Below, one piece after another: positions 32,386 through 43,357 of a stretch of 64,000 nt of DNA. The stretch comes from Omphiscola glabra (taxonomy: Eukaryota > Mollusca > Gastropoda > Lymnaeidae): contig OZ024809.1 of NCBI GenBank assembly GCA_964017045.1, positions 4,142,512 to 4,206,511 of the forward strand, read 5' to 3'. Under the pieces are notes generated by a model. The model was not told the origin of the DNA. It worked only from the letters and a program-made list of their open reading frames with translations, and made no database searches. Position numbers and translations under genes: made by a program. Positions within the stretch are counted from its first letter, which is position 1. Each line of letters begins with the position of its first letter.

Positions 32386-33521
32386 CGAGGTCCAATACCA
32401 TCGACTTAAGTCACATGTCGGTTTTGATCATACGCAGTTGAGGCCTTGAGCCAGATTTGCCATCTCAGGGAAAAAACATTAACGGACAAACATTTTTAAT
32501 GTTACAATTTTACGGACAGAACTATTGTTACGGATACAATTTTAAACCTTAAAGTAGCCGTTAATAAAAATTTCCAGAAGGGGAAAAGTAGTTAAGAACA
32601 CCCCCCCCCCGCCCGCCCCATCCACACCACTGGAAACGCCTCTGATATTTGAATTTACGTATCGTCGAAAACAAAAGCATTCTAGATTTCATCTAAGGAG
32701 ATTAAAAATTGATTGTTGATCGCCTGGCACAGCCTTGCAAATAACAGGACTTAAGGCCCATAAGGTAGAGACCCTCTTAAAATGATTACGTCTTGTCTTC
32801 ATCTTCTCTCGAATTGATAGACACGGCGTATTGCGACCTGGGACCCAGCCCCCCCGGCCCCCAGCTGCCACAACAGCTAACATTCAAAGCAAACAATACA
32901 ATTAGCGACACAAAGTATTGACTGAGAATACAAATGGAGAGCACTCCTGTGCGTGGGTAGATGCACGAGTTGTCTCTCGAGTGGCAGCTTAAAAAAAAAA
33001 AAAAAAAGATAAATTAAGACGATTGAAAGCAAATAGATTTGATATTTTGGGGGTTGGGATTAGAGGGTTTACGGTGGGGATTAGAGGATTTTGAGTGGGG
33101 ATTGCGAGAGATGGAATAAATATTAGGTCGTTTTGTGGGCGGGGGGGAGGGGGGACGGGAATTTAACTGTTCGGAATAATAGTAATTTTATACCAGGTGT
33201 AAGGTGACGCCTCTGAAACAGACCATTTGTTATCAAGACTCTTGGGTCCACTAAAGGGCAAACATTTTAAATTATTATTATTTTTTTGGTGGGTAAATGG
33301 GGAAAGGAAGAGATTCTAGAAAGAGCCCGACCGTTACGTTGATTATTGTAGTGGAATTATTTATAAACTTACAATGCGTGGGTTGGTGGGGTAGGAGGGA
33401 TCATAGGCGTCACCCTTGACATTTGGAGGAAAATGCTTTGTCCTGAGGGAGTTTTCCAGTTGCATGTCCAAAACATTTTGTATTTTGATCGTTGGTTACA
33501 ACAGAATGTAGAGGGGTGATG
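32386..33521. other. Non-coding stretch
   Basis: It contains C runs near 32600, an A run near 32992-33007 and a G-rich patch at about 33136-33158. No gene is seen. Confidence 0.45.
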
Positions 33522-33704
33522 CAGTGGCGTAGCGAGCTTAACTCGCGCCGGGGCACAATACCTTTTTAGCGCCCCCAATACCTTTTTAGCGCCCACCCTA
33601 TTCGAAAACCATACAATATTATAGTAAAATGTACCATTTGGCGCCCCTTTTTGAGTAGCGCCCGGGGCATGATGCCCCACTTACCCCCCATCACTACACG
33701 ACTG
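33522..33704 (+). mobile_element. hAT-type short element, family A copy 1 (183 bp), perfect TSD
   Basis: It begins CAGTGGCGTAGCGAGC and ends CTACACGACTG. GGGTGATG stands directly outside both ends (33514-33521 and 33705-33712). Inside, CAATACCTTTTTAGCGCCC occurs twice in tandem, and GGCATGATGCCCC lies near the right end. The same interior is found in the reverse orientation at 62586-62769. Confidence 0.9.
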
Positions 33705-34131
33705 GGGTGATGAGCATCCAATCTTCGCTGTCAACGGAATGAGGATTCTTTCCGTAAGTAAAAGGGCAAGGTTGTAAAAGAATATAATGACGGATACAAT
33801 GACTGCTTGGTGTCATTTCCGGGGGAAATGGAAAATCCTCAAGTCATGTTCAGATTACTACGTGTGACTTTTGTGCCTGTAAGGCAGACGTCGATGATCG
33901 ATATTCACAAAATATATTTCGTGGCTAAAATAATTTCCAGCCCTATCCATAGTCTATGAAGGTAGATTGGTGACGACTCTCGTCAACTCGAGTTGTAAGA
34001 TAAGATAAGATAAGATAAGATTCTTTTTTAAATCCAAATAAATGGAATTTTCTTTTGATTGCATTGCACATATTGTTTTGGAAAGTCCCTGAGAATTTGC
34101 TGTTCCCCAAATTCGGACAGCAGCAAAGCGT
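33705..34131. other. Non-coding stretch with an AAGAT microsatellite
   Basis: A short (AAGAT)n run lies at about 33997-34021. No gene is seen. Confidence 0.45.
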
Positions 34132-34972
34132 TTTGTGAATCATTGTGTCGTCAGAACAGCTGCTGTTACGTTATTGGGTGGATCATTGTGTGGTCAGAAC
34201 AGCTGCTGTTACGTTATTGGGTGGATCATTGTGTGGTCAGAACAGCTTCTGTTACGTTATTGGGTGAATCATTGTGTGGTCAGAACAGCTGCTGTTACGT
34301 TATTGGGTGAATCATTGTGTGGTCAGAACAGCTGCTGTTACGTTGAGTGAATCATTGTGTGGTCAGAACAGCTGCTGTTACGTTATTGGGTGAATCATTG
34401 TGTGGTCAGAACAGCTGCTGTTACGTTATTGGGTGGATCATTGTGTGGTCAGAACAGCTGCTGTTACGTTATTGGGTGGATCATTGTGTGGTCAGAACAG
34501 CTTCTGTTACGTTAAGTGAATCATTGTGTGGTCAGAACAGCTGCTGTTACGTTATTGGGTGGATCATTGTGTGGTCAGAACAGCTGCTGTTACGTTATTG
34601 GGTGAATCATTGTGTGGTCAGAACAGCTGCTGTTACGTTATTGAGTGAATCATTGTGTGGTCAGAACAGCTGCTGTTACGTTATTGGGTGAATCATTGTG
34701 TGGTCAGAACAGCTGCTGTTACGTTATTGGGTGAATCATTGTGTGGTCAGAACAGCTGCTGTTACGTTATTGGGTGAATCATTGTGTGGTCAGAACAGCT
34801 GCTGTTAAGTTATTGAGTGATCATTGTGTGGTCAGAACAGCTGCTGTTACGTTATTGGGTGAATCATTGTGTGGTCAGAACAGCTGCTGTTACGTTATTG
34901 AGTGAATCATTGTGTGGTCAGAACAGCTGCTGTTACGTTATTGGGTGAATCATTGTGTGGTAGGAACAGCTT
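34132..34972. repeat. 43-bp tandem array, about 19-20 copies
   Basis: Units contain ATTGTGTGGTCAGAACAGCT and GCTGTTACGTTATTGGGTGA. A few copies lack TATTGG. The period is not a multiple of 3, so the open frames cycle through all three phases. Confidence 0.95.
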
Positions 34973-35335
34973 TTCTCGGCTCCTAGTTTGCTTTTGGAAC
35001 AGAGTGTGACTTTGTTCGAACTTAGTTCCCGGCTTTTATGGACAATCATAATTTATTTAGCCAACTTGTCTTTGCTTTGTTGCCTCGATCTCTGCCATTG
35101 TACAAGATGGCGGATACGTGGGTTCCAATTCGGCGGATGTGAATTCGATTCAGGCCCACGACTTCCAATGCCATTTAACCGCTGAGAATCACGATAAAAC
35201 ACACGATTCATATTTATCACGCCTCGAATTCCAAAGAAAACATAAAAAATTCAAAACTATTCCAAAAACTGAAAAAATAAAAACTGTTGCAATTTGAGTC
35301 GCATGCCGAGCGGCGCCCTGGAAACGATGTTGTTT
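34973..35335. other. Non-coding stretch
   Basis: No gene or element is recognised. Confidence 0.4.
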
Positions 35336-35472
35336 ACGGAGTCTCGTGTACTCGAGTTATCTGCATTTTTGAGAAGTCTCGTTTACTCAAGTTGCTAGCA
35401 TTGCTTACAGAGTCTCGTCTACTCAAGGTACACGCATTGCTAATGAGTCTCGTCTACTCGAGGTACAGAGTG
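35336..35472. repeat. ~35-bp tandem repeat, about 4 degenerate copies
   Basis: Units built on GAGTCTCGTCTACTCGAGGT with GCATTGCT. Confidence 0.75.
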
Positions 35473-36280
35473 TACAACTAGAGTGTGCTATCTAGGTGTC
35501 AACATAGTTGGGATAAAAAAAAAAAGCTGCTCCAGGGGTAAAACCTGATTTTTGGCACCAAAAGTTTATACCAATACAAGTATTTTGCAATAAAAATAAC
35601 AATTTATACGCCCTCTGATGATACAGCCAAGGCGAGTGCCCCCTTCTGCCCACCACTTAGTACGGCCCTCTGTGTGAGATTCAAATGATTGGTCTACTGT
35701 TTCTGCGCTGTCTTCTATTTACTCAACTGATTATAATAACAATAGTTGACAGCCAACCCCTCACTTACTGAGCCCCACATCATCACCTATACGTTGGATG
35801 TCCCACTAGCGGAAGACCTAAAATAATAATATGTCCCAAATAATCTTCAAATTGACACCCAGTGACGCGCAGTGACGCCCAGTGACGCGTAGGCATTCGT
35901 TTTAGAACCATTGTTTTAGCCGAATAGCTCTGGAGTTGTGATTAAATATGTTATCGTATATTTTATATTGTGTGCATTTCATAAAATAGTGCGATAAAGT
36001 ATTCCTACCTACAAATTAAAATATAAAATAATTAATTGAAAGTCGATTAATCGGCATCGGCCGATTATTTTTAAAGCCGATTAATATGTTATCGATTACA
36101 GGTCAATTAGCTAATCGGTGCAAATCCATGGTGGAAAACCTTTTCAAGTTGGAATGCCGCATTCATTTCTCTGTGGCCAAAGCATAAAAAAAGCCGAAAG
36201 TGTGATGCAAACTTATAGATGCTGATATCAGGGAGGCGTTCATTAAATTCCGCTAGTTTTTTTTTAATGTGGCTTTGAAT
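35473..36280. other. Non-coding AT-rich stretch
   Basis: An ATCGGC/GCCGAT-rich patch lies near 36047-36078. A CGGCCCTCTG end near 35663 could be a hAT scrap. No gene is seen. Confidence 0.4.
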
Positions 36281-36363
36281 CGTAAGTAAAAGTCACTGAG
36301 TCATAAGTCAAAATCAGTGAGTCTTAAGTCAAAGTCATTCATTCATAAGTCAAAGTCATTCTT
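36281..36363. repeat. ~22-bp tandem repeat, about 4 copies
   Basis: Units of the type CATAAGTCAAAGTCATTCA. Confidence 0.75.
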
Positions 36364-36375
36364 CATTTTAACTAA

Positions 36376-36473
36376 AATGACATCAGAATAGCATTAGTCA
36401 AAATGGACCCGGACACGCAGCACCGCCATTCGCACCTGGGTACCATTAGGCTCAATGCTATTCGGATGTCATT
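36376..36473. repeat. 20-bp inverted repeat with 58-bp loop
   Basis: AATGACATCAGAATAGCATT at 36376-36395 is the reverse complement of AATGCTATTCGGATGTCATT at 36454-36473 with one mismatch. The loop is GC-richer. It may be a small foldback element or one with internal ends. No target duplication is evident. Confidence 0.8.
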
Positions 36474-36830
36474 TGTGGTAGTTTATTTTAGTAAAACTGA
36501 ACAATTAACATTTCAAACGTATAGTCCATTCAATTATCTTTCCTTTGATACCTCATTTGGTGTTACAAACCCAACAATAATATTTTTAATCGTTTTTTAA
36601 TCCCAACCTCTCAATTCTGGTACCCGTGTACCAGTAGCCACTTCGTTCTTTAATTATTGCAAATCCTTCGATTGTAGCTAGAGGTGTTTGCAAAATTATA
36701 ATTTTTCTTCGGCCCAGACCTCAGAGTCCTTCACTAGAATAATTTGAACACCATATGTTCGATGATCAAGTGTACGTCACAAAGTCACATCGTCAAGGGG
36801 AATAAAATCAACTTATTTCTTTCTTAACAC
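36474..36830. other. Non-coding stretch
   Basis: No gene is seen. Confidence 0.4.
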
Positions 36831-37836
36831 AGGCCGTGACAATACTGTGACATGACTGCTGTTTAAACAGGCCGTGACAATACAGTAACATGACTGCTGT
36901 TAAAACAGGCCGTGACAATACAGTGACATGGCTGTTAAAACAGGCCGTGACAATACAGTGACATGGCTGCTGTTAAAACAGGCCGTGACAATACAGTGAC
37001 ATGGCTGTTAAAACAGGCCGTGACAATACAGTGACATGGCTGCTGTTTAAACAGGCCGTGACAATACAGTGACATGACTGCTGTTTAAACAGGCCGTGAC
37101 AATACAGTAACATGACTGCTGTTAAAACAGGCCGTGACAATACAGTGACATGGCTGTTAAAACAGGCCGTGACAATACAGTGACATGGCTGCTGTTAAAA
37201 CAGGCCGTGACAATACAGTGACATGGCTGTTAAAACAGGCCGTGACAATACAGTGACATGGCTGCTGTTTAAACAGGCCGTGACAATACAGTGACATGAC
37301 TGCTGTTTAAACAGGCCGTGACAATACAGTAACATGACTGCTGTTTAAACAGGCCGTGACAATACAGTGACATGGCTGTTAAAACAGGCCGTGACAATAC
37401 AGTGACATGGCTGCTGTTAAAACAGGCCGTGACAATACAGTGACATGGCTGTTAAAACAGGCCGTGACAATACAGTGACATGACTGCTGTTTAAACAGGC
37501 CGTGACAATACAGTGACATGACTGCTGTTTAAACAGGCCGTGACAATACAGAGACATGACTGCTGTTTAAACTGGCCGTGACAATACAGTGACATGACTG
37601 CTGTTTAAACAGGCCGTGACAATACAGTGACATGACTGCTGTTTAAACAGGCCGTGACAATACAGTGACATGACTGCTGTTTAAACAGGCCGTGACAATA
37701 CAGTGACATGGCTGCTGTTAAAACAGGCCGTGACAATACAGTGACATGACTGCTGTTTAAACAGGCCGTGACAATACAGTGACATGGCTGCTGTTAAAAC
37801 AGGCCGTGACAATACAGTGACATGACTGCGTTAAAC
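36831..37836. repeat. 38/35-bp tandem array, about 27 copies, with a 222-bp higher-order repeat
   Basis: Units start CAGGCCGTGACAATACAGTG and end either CATGACTGCTGTTTAAA (38 bp) or CATGGCTGTTAAAA (35 bp). TACAGTAACA marks the same point at 36881, 37103 and 37325, exactly 222 apart, matching six units (four of 38 and two of 35). The right part is a simpler run of 38-bp units. Confidence 0.95.
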
Positions 37837-37866
37837 GATTGGTGTATCGGAAGTGACGTCATCAAT

Positions 37867-38011
37867 CTGATGTTAGCAACTGGTTCCACGTGACGGACAA
37901 GCCTGATGTTAGCAACTGGTTCCACGTGACGGACAAGCATGATGTTAGCAACTGGTTCCACGTGACGGACAAGCCTGATGTTAGCAACTCGTTCCGCGTG
38001 ACGGACAAGCC
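37867..38011. repeat. 36-bp tandem repeat, 4 copies
   Basis: Units contain CTGATGTTAGCAACTGGTTC and CACGTGACGGACAAG, nearly identical. Confidence 0.92.
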
Positions 38012-38244
38012 TAAACGCAAATGACAGTTATGTTAATTAGGAACTTCCGTAGAAATGGACAACACTGCGCAGTTCGATCAAATTTTACCGATATAACCAA
38101 TATAACCTATTTAACCCAGATATGCTCCTAGAATCATTCATTTACAAATTGTAAACCCTTCATGAACACAACAACAACAACAACAACAACAACAACATTA
38201 TTTAGCATGGATCACGTCCGAGTCTTAATTGTCAATTATGCCAT

Positions 38245-38392
38245 GCAAGACGTGGAGCTGTTTTTGTGAGATGTAGAGCTGTTTGTGTGAGACGTAAATT
38301 GTGTGAGACGTAGAGCTGTTTGTGTGAGACGTAAATTGTGTGAGACGTAGAGCTGTTTGTGTGAGACGTAAATTGTGTGAGACATTAAGCTG
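38245..38392. repeat. ~37-bp tandem repeat, about 3-4 copies
   Basis: Units contain GTGTGAGACGTAGAGCTGTT and GTGTGAGACGTAAATT; a short (AAC)n run lies upstream at 38166-38195. Confidence 0.85.
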
Positions 38393-38639
38393 TTTTAAGG
38401 GGATGATTTTTAAAATTAAAATACATTGCTGCCTATTTTTGAAAGTGAACAGAAATAAATTATTTTTCTACAGGATTTTTTAATGTCTTCAATTACATTT
38501 GTGAAATCTTTTTTTTTTTTTTTTTTTTTTACGTGGGGAAAGGTGGAACAGAAAAAATAAATGTGTATGGTGGGTGGGGGTGGGGAGGGGGGTATTCAAT
38601 AAAGACTAACTAATTAAACATGTCAGTGGGTTGATTCCA

Positions 38640-38872
38640 AAAATATTGAAAAAAAGGTCATATTTTCTATATTGAAAACAAGTCTTATTTTCTATACTGA
38701 AAACAAGTCATATTTTCTATATTGAAAACAAGTCATATTTTCTATATTGAAAAAAAGTCATATTTTCTATATTGAAAACAAGTCATTTTTTCTATATTGA
38801 AAACAAGTCATTTTTTCTATATTGAAAACAAGACATATTTTCTTTATTGACAACAAGTCATATTTTCTATGG
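38640..38872. repeat. 25-bp tandem repeat, about 9 copies
   Basis: Units of AAAACAAGTCATATTTTCTA plus TATTG. Confidence 0.92.
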
Positions 38873-39210
38873 ACATTCAATGGAACATTGATTATTTAAA
38901 ATAAAATAAAAAAACTATTTTTGTTCAGGACCTATCTAAGCTAAGTGACGATCAGCTTATCTCGCCACCTTAACACTTCCCCACGCGTTTCGCACAGTCC
39001 TGTACTAATGTCCCAAGCCCGGCAAACTGTCAGGAATAGTTTTCACTCACAACTGATAAGACCACCACCTCGACCTCAGCGGGGAAAGTTTTGCAAAAGG
39101 ATTTGATTAGGGCCCTTAACTTCCTGGAAATTGGCCTTTGAAAAAAAAAAAAACCGTTTCGTAAGTTCATGTTTATTTTAAACTACAAAAATTCCCTGCG
39201 ATGTGGATTA
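38873..39210. other. Non-coding stretch
   Basis: No gene is seen. Confidence 0.4.
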
Positions 39211-39352
39211 ATTAGACACGAACCATCTGTGATCTGTGTCAATATAGCAATATATATATATTAGACACGAACCATCTGTGATCTGTGTCAATATAGCAAT
39301 ATATATATATAAGACACGAACCATCTGTGATCTGTGTCAATATATATATATA
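39211..39352. repeat. 49-bp tandem repeat, 3 copies
   Basis: Units contain TTAGACACGAACCATCTGTG and ATCTGTGTCAATATA with a TA tract. Confidence 0.9.
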
Positions 39353-39394
39353 TAAGCTTTAATAATAATTTTACATTATAGTTATACATAAGCA

Positions 39395-39420
39395 AACGTT
39401 TCGGAACATGCCTTCATCAG
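39395..39420 (-). other. CTGATGA...GAAAC motif, possible hammerhead-like or Penelope-type remnant
   Basis: The minus strand reads CTGATGAAGGCATGTTCCGA then AACG. CTGATGA, a short GG/CC hairpin, then GAAAC is the arrangement of a hammerhead ribozyme core and recurs in Penelope-like retroelements. Stem II would be very weak, and stems I and III were not found, so this is only a motif-level observation. Confidence 0.25.
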
Positions 39421-39491
39421 TACAACAACAAGACATAAAAATGAGTATAAATTACATTTACATAATATGTATATAGAGAGATATATCTTAC

Positions 39492-39664
39492 CTAAAAAAT
39501 GAGATGTAGGCAAGGTTGCTGGGTTTGTTCAGTACGATGCAACTACCCGGATGTGTCATGAGCTCGAAACTATTATTGGAAGATCTTGGGACGTGAGGGA
39601 TCTTTTTTAGGCCAAGATCTTTTACTGAGCTGACGATGTCATAAACATTAAATCTATTATTAAG
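39492..39664 (-). CDS. Candidate exon on the minus strand, unknown protein
   Basis: The minus strand is open for 57 codons after an in-frame stop (39665-39667) and ends at a consensus splice donor, AG then GTAAGA (CTTACCT on the plus strand at 39487-39493). The peptide is of ordinary complexity: NVYDIVSSVKDLGLKKIP, then HVPRSSNNSFELMTHP, then GSCIVLNKPSNLAYISFF. No good polypyrimidine tract precedes a candidate acceptor near 39650-39664. It is unlike the AT-rich flanks. I do not recognise it; it may be an exon of a gene that continues to the left or a relic of a mobile element. Confidence 0.4.
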
Positions 39665-39704
39665 CTATACTTTAATTCAGTTGATATAAATATTCCTTAT
39701 ATAT

Positions 39705-39706
<2 letters not shown>

Positions 39707-39775
<69 letters not shown>
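39707..39775. repeat. (AT)n dinucleotide repeat
   Basis: About 68 bases of uninterrupted AT. Confidence 0.97.
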
Positions 39776-39779
<4 letters not shown>

Positions 39780-40204
39780 GAATATTTTAAAATTAAATTT
39801 AAAAACTTTTTATCAAAGGCGATCTTAAAGGCAATAAAAGAAGAATATAATGTTAAATTTCTCACAATGAATAATGCCAAGTCTGTGTAGAACTAATTAA
39901 AAGCTTTCTTTGCAGCCAAAGAACGGGATTAAAATGTAGACGAAAATTAAATTGGTTTTTCTTTTAATTATAAATATTAGAAATTATTTTTGCACAGACT
40001 TTCTTTGGTAATGAATTTTAAAAAATGTCAATTAAAAAAAAATTTTGAAATAATTTTTATTTTCTACTTTTTAATATTAAAATTGCACCTTTTAACTTTA
40101 TCACACAAAAAAAGGGAGGATTTCTTTCGTTTTTTAAAACACCGATTGCTTATGAAAGCCTGTTGAAAGGGACGTAACTCTGTTCCCTGGCATAATACTA
40201 AAAA
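39776..40204. other. Non-coding AT-rich stretch
   Basis: No gene is seen. Confidence 0.45.
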
Positions 40205-40288
40205 TTTGAATTTAACTGCTGCGGGGTTCTATGCCCCTTGTCGCGAGCCGTCCGTGTCTATGAGCCGTAGGACCTGCCACTAACCCCT

Positions 40289-40561
40289 TCAGGAGCCGTC
40301 CGTGTCTCTGACCGTAGAACCTGCCCGTAACCCCTTCCTATCAGACCCTCCTCCAAATCCTACAGCTCTCTTGTGAGTCCTCTCCCTTCCTTCAACAGCG
40401 ATCAACTGAGTGAGAGGATCACGTGTGTCCACGCAAAAATTGTGCAACTTACAACCCCCGTGGATTTTTGGATAGACAGTACAGACAGTATTTATGAATA
40501 TAACAGGACGAAAGTTCTTTTCACGAATAATGCGCATCAGATATAGACAATAAATTCTCAA
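40289..40561 (-). pseudogene. Possible PIF/Harbinger nuclease C-terminal relic
   Basis: A 90-codon minus-strand frame includes CKLHNFCVDTRDPL and ends near GSTVRDTDGS. HARBI1-type nucleases carry a C..LHN..I/C motif close to the C-terminus and often finish with a G..IRD segment, so the order and spacing are suggestive. The catalytic DDE region is not visible. Just downstream on the minus strand the last ~50 bases are duplicated (GAGCCGTCCGTGTCT at about 40245-40259 and 40291-40305). The identification rests on one short motif. Confidence 0.3.
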
Positions 40562-41104
40562 GAAATAACCAGCCTAACAATTTCGGCGGCAATGCGTCAA
40601 CTTCCATCCACTAAACGTACTTCACAACACATGCATTCAAGCATCGCATTTTATACGATTTAATTTGATTCGACTCCGTAAAATAAACACAATTTACTGT
40701 CAGTGTTTTTTAAGAATCCCATTTAGAAACTAGATTTTTATTTATTGATGCTATGAACACAAATGTGCATGATGTTTGATGAAGTTATCGGGAATTGTAT
40801 GTTTGGCGCCTATTGAACACGTCATTACAGCCAGATATACACATATACTAAACTAGAGAATTATTTTGTGTTTCTTTTCAATTTTCCATCCACGTACAAA
40901 CATTAACTTCAGGAAAAGATGCAGGACACTGGCAAAACCTGACACATTTTCTAAATTTAAAAAACAATGCCTCAGGAATACGAGAAGCATACAAAAATAA
41001 CATTACATGGCATACATTCACTTACGAAAAACTTTTGATTTTCGGGGAGAAAAGAGCTTATTGGGTTGGTGCGTATATCATATCCGCTTTCATATGATGT
41101 GTGG
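40562..41104. other. Non-coding stretch
   Basis: No gene is seen. Confidence 0.4.
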
Positions 41105-41365
41105 TTGTCATGGTTTTGCCAAGTAAACATGGATCGGATGACGTCACCGTGAAATGAGAAGAAAACGCATTATTCAGAGTAAAAGTAGAAATTTTATTTC
41201 AAAAGTATATACTTTGCTGGGTCTGTTTTGATTAACCCTACTTAACTTACTGGAATCGAGTTTAGAAACAGGGAACGTGATTTTGGAGTCAACCCACAGT
41301 GGTAAAAGTAGGCGGCAACCAAGGGCAAGCTACTCTGTTTTTACAAATATTTGAACGTACCCCAT
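41105..41365 (+). repeat. Dispersed repeat of unknown family, copy 2
   Basis: Same orientation and block order as 14880-15124, with an extra ~16 bases near the left end. Confidence 0.8.
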
Positions 41366-41992
41366 AGAGTCAACTACACCAACTGGGCATAAGACATCTG
41401 ATTCTTCCTCAATTCATCAGCACCCCCCCCCCCCTTTTTTTTTACGTCATAAGAGTACAACAATTTATGATGACGTCCAGTTCATATGACGTCATATTTC
41501 CTGTTTTTTTTAATAATGGAAGACAAAATAGTCAGTTTTCAAAGAATGCGAGAAATCCGCGTGCAGATAGCATATTGTCTATCACATCGGATTAATTATT
41601 GCTATATTCGGTAATACGATTCTTGCCCAATGCCGTGCAAAGCAGGCCAAAGTCCGACTGGTCAAGTATTATTTTTTAAAGGTGGGGGGGGGGGGGGCAG
41701 GCCATGTTATGATTTTTTTAAAGAAGATTTTAGTGATATTTATATACATGACATTATATGTGTATGTGTGTAGGCCTATTATTTCGAAATAGATATTCGT
41801 TTTCAATGTTTTGGGGGAAAAAATTCCACGGGGAAAAAAATTATATAATGTCTTTTATGTTTTCAAATGTGAGTTTATTGTTTGTTTTGTTTGTTTGTGT
41901 TTTTTAAAAGTTGAGCAGCAAAAAAAAAAAATATTTATATTTAAATTAAATTTGGGATGGTTCATTTTTCAGCCGCCTAGTTGGTCTCAAGG
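41366..41992. other. Non-coding stretch
   Basis: C run near 41424-41435 and G run near 41685-41697. No gene is seen. Confidence 0.45.
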
Positions 41993-42148
41993 CCGTCTGA
42001 CTAGCCTCGGCTGTGTAACTAGCCTCACGGCTGTGTAACTAGCCTCACCGATGTGTAACTAGCCTCGCGGCTGTGTAACTAGCTTCACGGCTGCGTAAAT
42101 AGCTTCACGGCTGCGTAAATAGCTTCACGGCTGTATAACTTGCCTCAT
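41993..42148. repeat. 20-bp tandem repeat, about 8 copies
   Basis: Units of GGCTGTGTAACTAGCCTCAC; later copies change to GCGTAAATAGCTTCAC. Confidence 0.9.
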
Positions 42149-42649
42149 GGTCATCGAATAATTTAAAAAAAAAACAACATTGACTTATATAGATGTCAAA
42201 TTAAGGAAAAAAAAATATAAGCCTACTTCATTTAACCGTTTCCTGAAATCTTTAAGGCTTTAATTCAACATATTTAGGAGCTAAAGTCAAATCTTGACAC
42301 CACCGTGTCAGGTGATGCAAAGATGATGACAGGCAGTAACTATCCAATCAGACCATAGTCACTGTTGGAAGACAGCCTTAAAAACAACAACTTCATAAGT
42401 AGGTGGATACTTACGGAGTAAGTTTTGCAAACTGAAACAGCTGTTTGTTATTCATGACTCACTGTGTTAACAGTTGCTTGTTATTCATGACTAATTGTGT
42501 AAACAGTTGGCGCGTCCTTTGCTTGTAACCAAAATCCAGGTATAAAAAAATAATTGAGTATCATTTTTTAAAAAAACATTTTATTATTTCTAGTGGTTGC
42601 CAATGTTTCCAGTAGAGAAACTGACTCAACAACTCAATGCTTTACAAAG
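42149..42649. other. Non-coding stretch
   Basis: A ~33-bp duplication with GTTATTCATGACT lies near 42446-42506. No gene is seen. Confidence 0.45.
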
Positions 42650-43330
42650 TAGTAGTGTTGATCAAAGTAGAAATGTTGATCAAAGTAGAAATGTTGATCA
42701 AAGTAGTAGTGTTGATCAAAGTAGTAGTGTTGATCAAAGTAGTAGTGTTGATCAAACTAGTAGTGTTGATCAAAGTAGTAGTGTTGATCAAAGTAGTAGT
42801 GTTGATCAAAGTAGTAGTGTTGATCAAAGTAGTAGTGTTGATCAAAGTAGTAGTGTTGATCAAAGTAGTGGTGTTGTTCAAAGTAGTGGTGTTGATCAAA
42901 GTAGTGGTGTTGATCAAAGTAGTAGTGTTGATCAAAGTAGTAGTGTTGATCAAAGTAGTGGTGTTGATCAAAGTAGTAGTGTTGATCAAAGTAGTGGTGT
43001 TGATCAAAGTAGTAGTGTTGATCAAAGTAGTAGTGTTGATCAAAATAGTAGTGTTGATCAAAGTAGTAGTGTTGATCAAACTAGTAGTGTTGATCAAAGT
43101 AGTAGTGTTGATCAAAGTAGTGGTGTTGATCAAAGTAGTAGTGTTGATCAAAGTAGTAGTGTTGATCAAAGTAGTAGTGTTGATCAAACTAGTAGTGTTG
43201 ATCAAAGTAGTAGTGTTGATCAAAGTAGTGGTGTTGATCAAAGTAGTAGTGTTGATCAAAGTAGTAGTGTTGATCAAAGTAGTAGTGTTGATCAAAGTAG
43301 TGGTGTTATTCAAAGTAGTAGTGTTGGTTT
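42650..43330. repeat. 18-bp tandem array, about 38 copies
   Basis: Units of GTTGATCAAAGTAGTAGT with rare GGT, ACT and AAT variants. The 6-codon period leaves several frames open on both strands (Val-Asp-Gln-Ser-Ser-Ser on plus, Leu-Ile-Asn-Thr-Thr-Thr on minus), without coding bias. Confidence 0.97.
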
Positions 43331-43357
43331 TTAAAAAAAAAATGTTTGCTGGCATCA

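Noticed and set aside
31717..32449. Poly-Leu/Val/Cys and poly-Gln/Asn frames over the TTG tract
   Set aside because: A microsatellite with no splice or start context; all frames are open.
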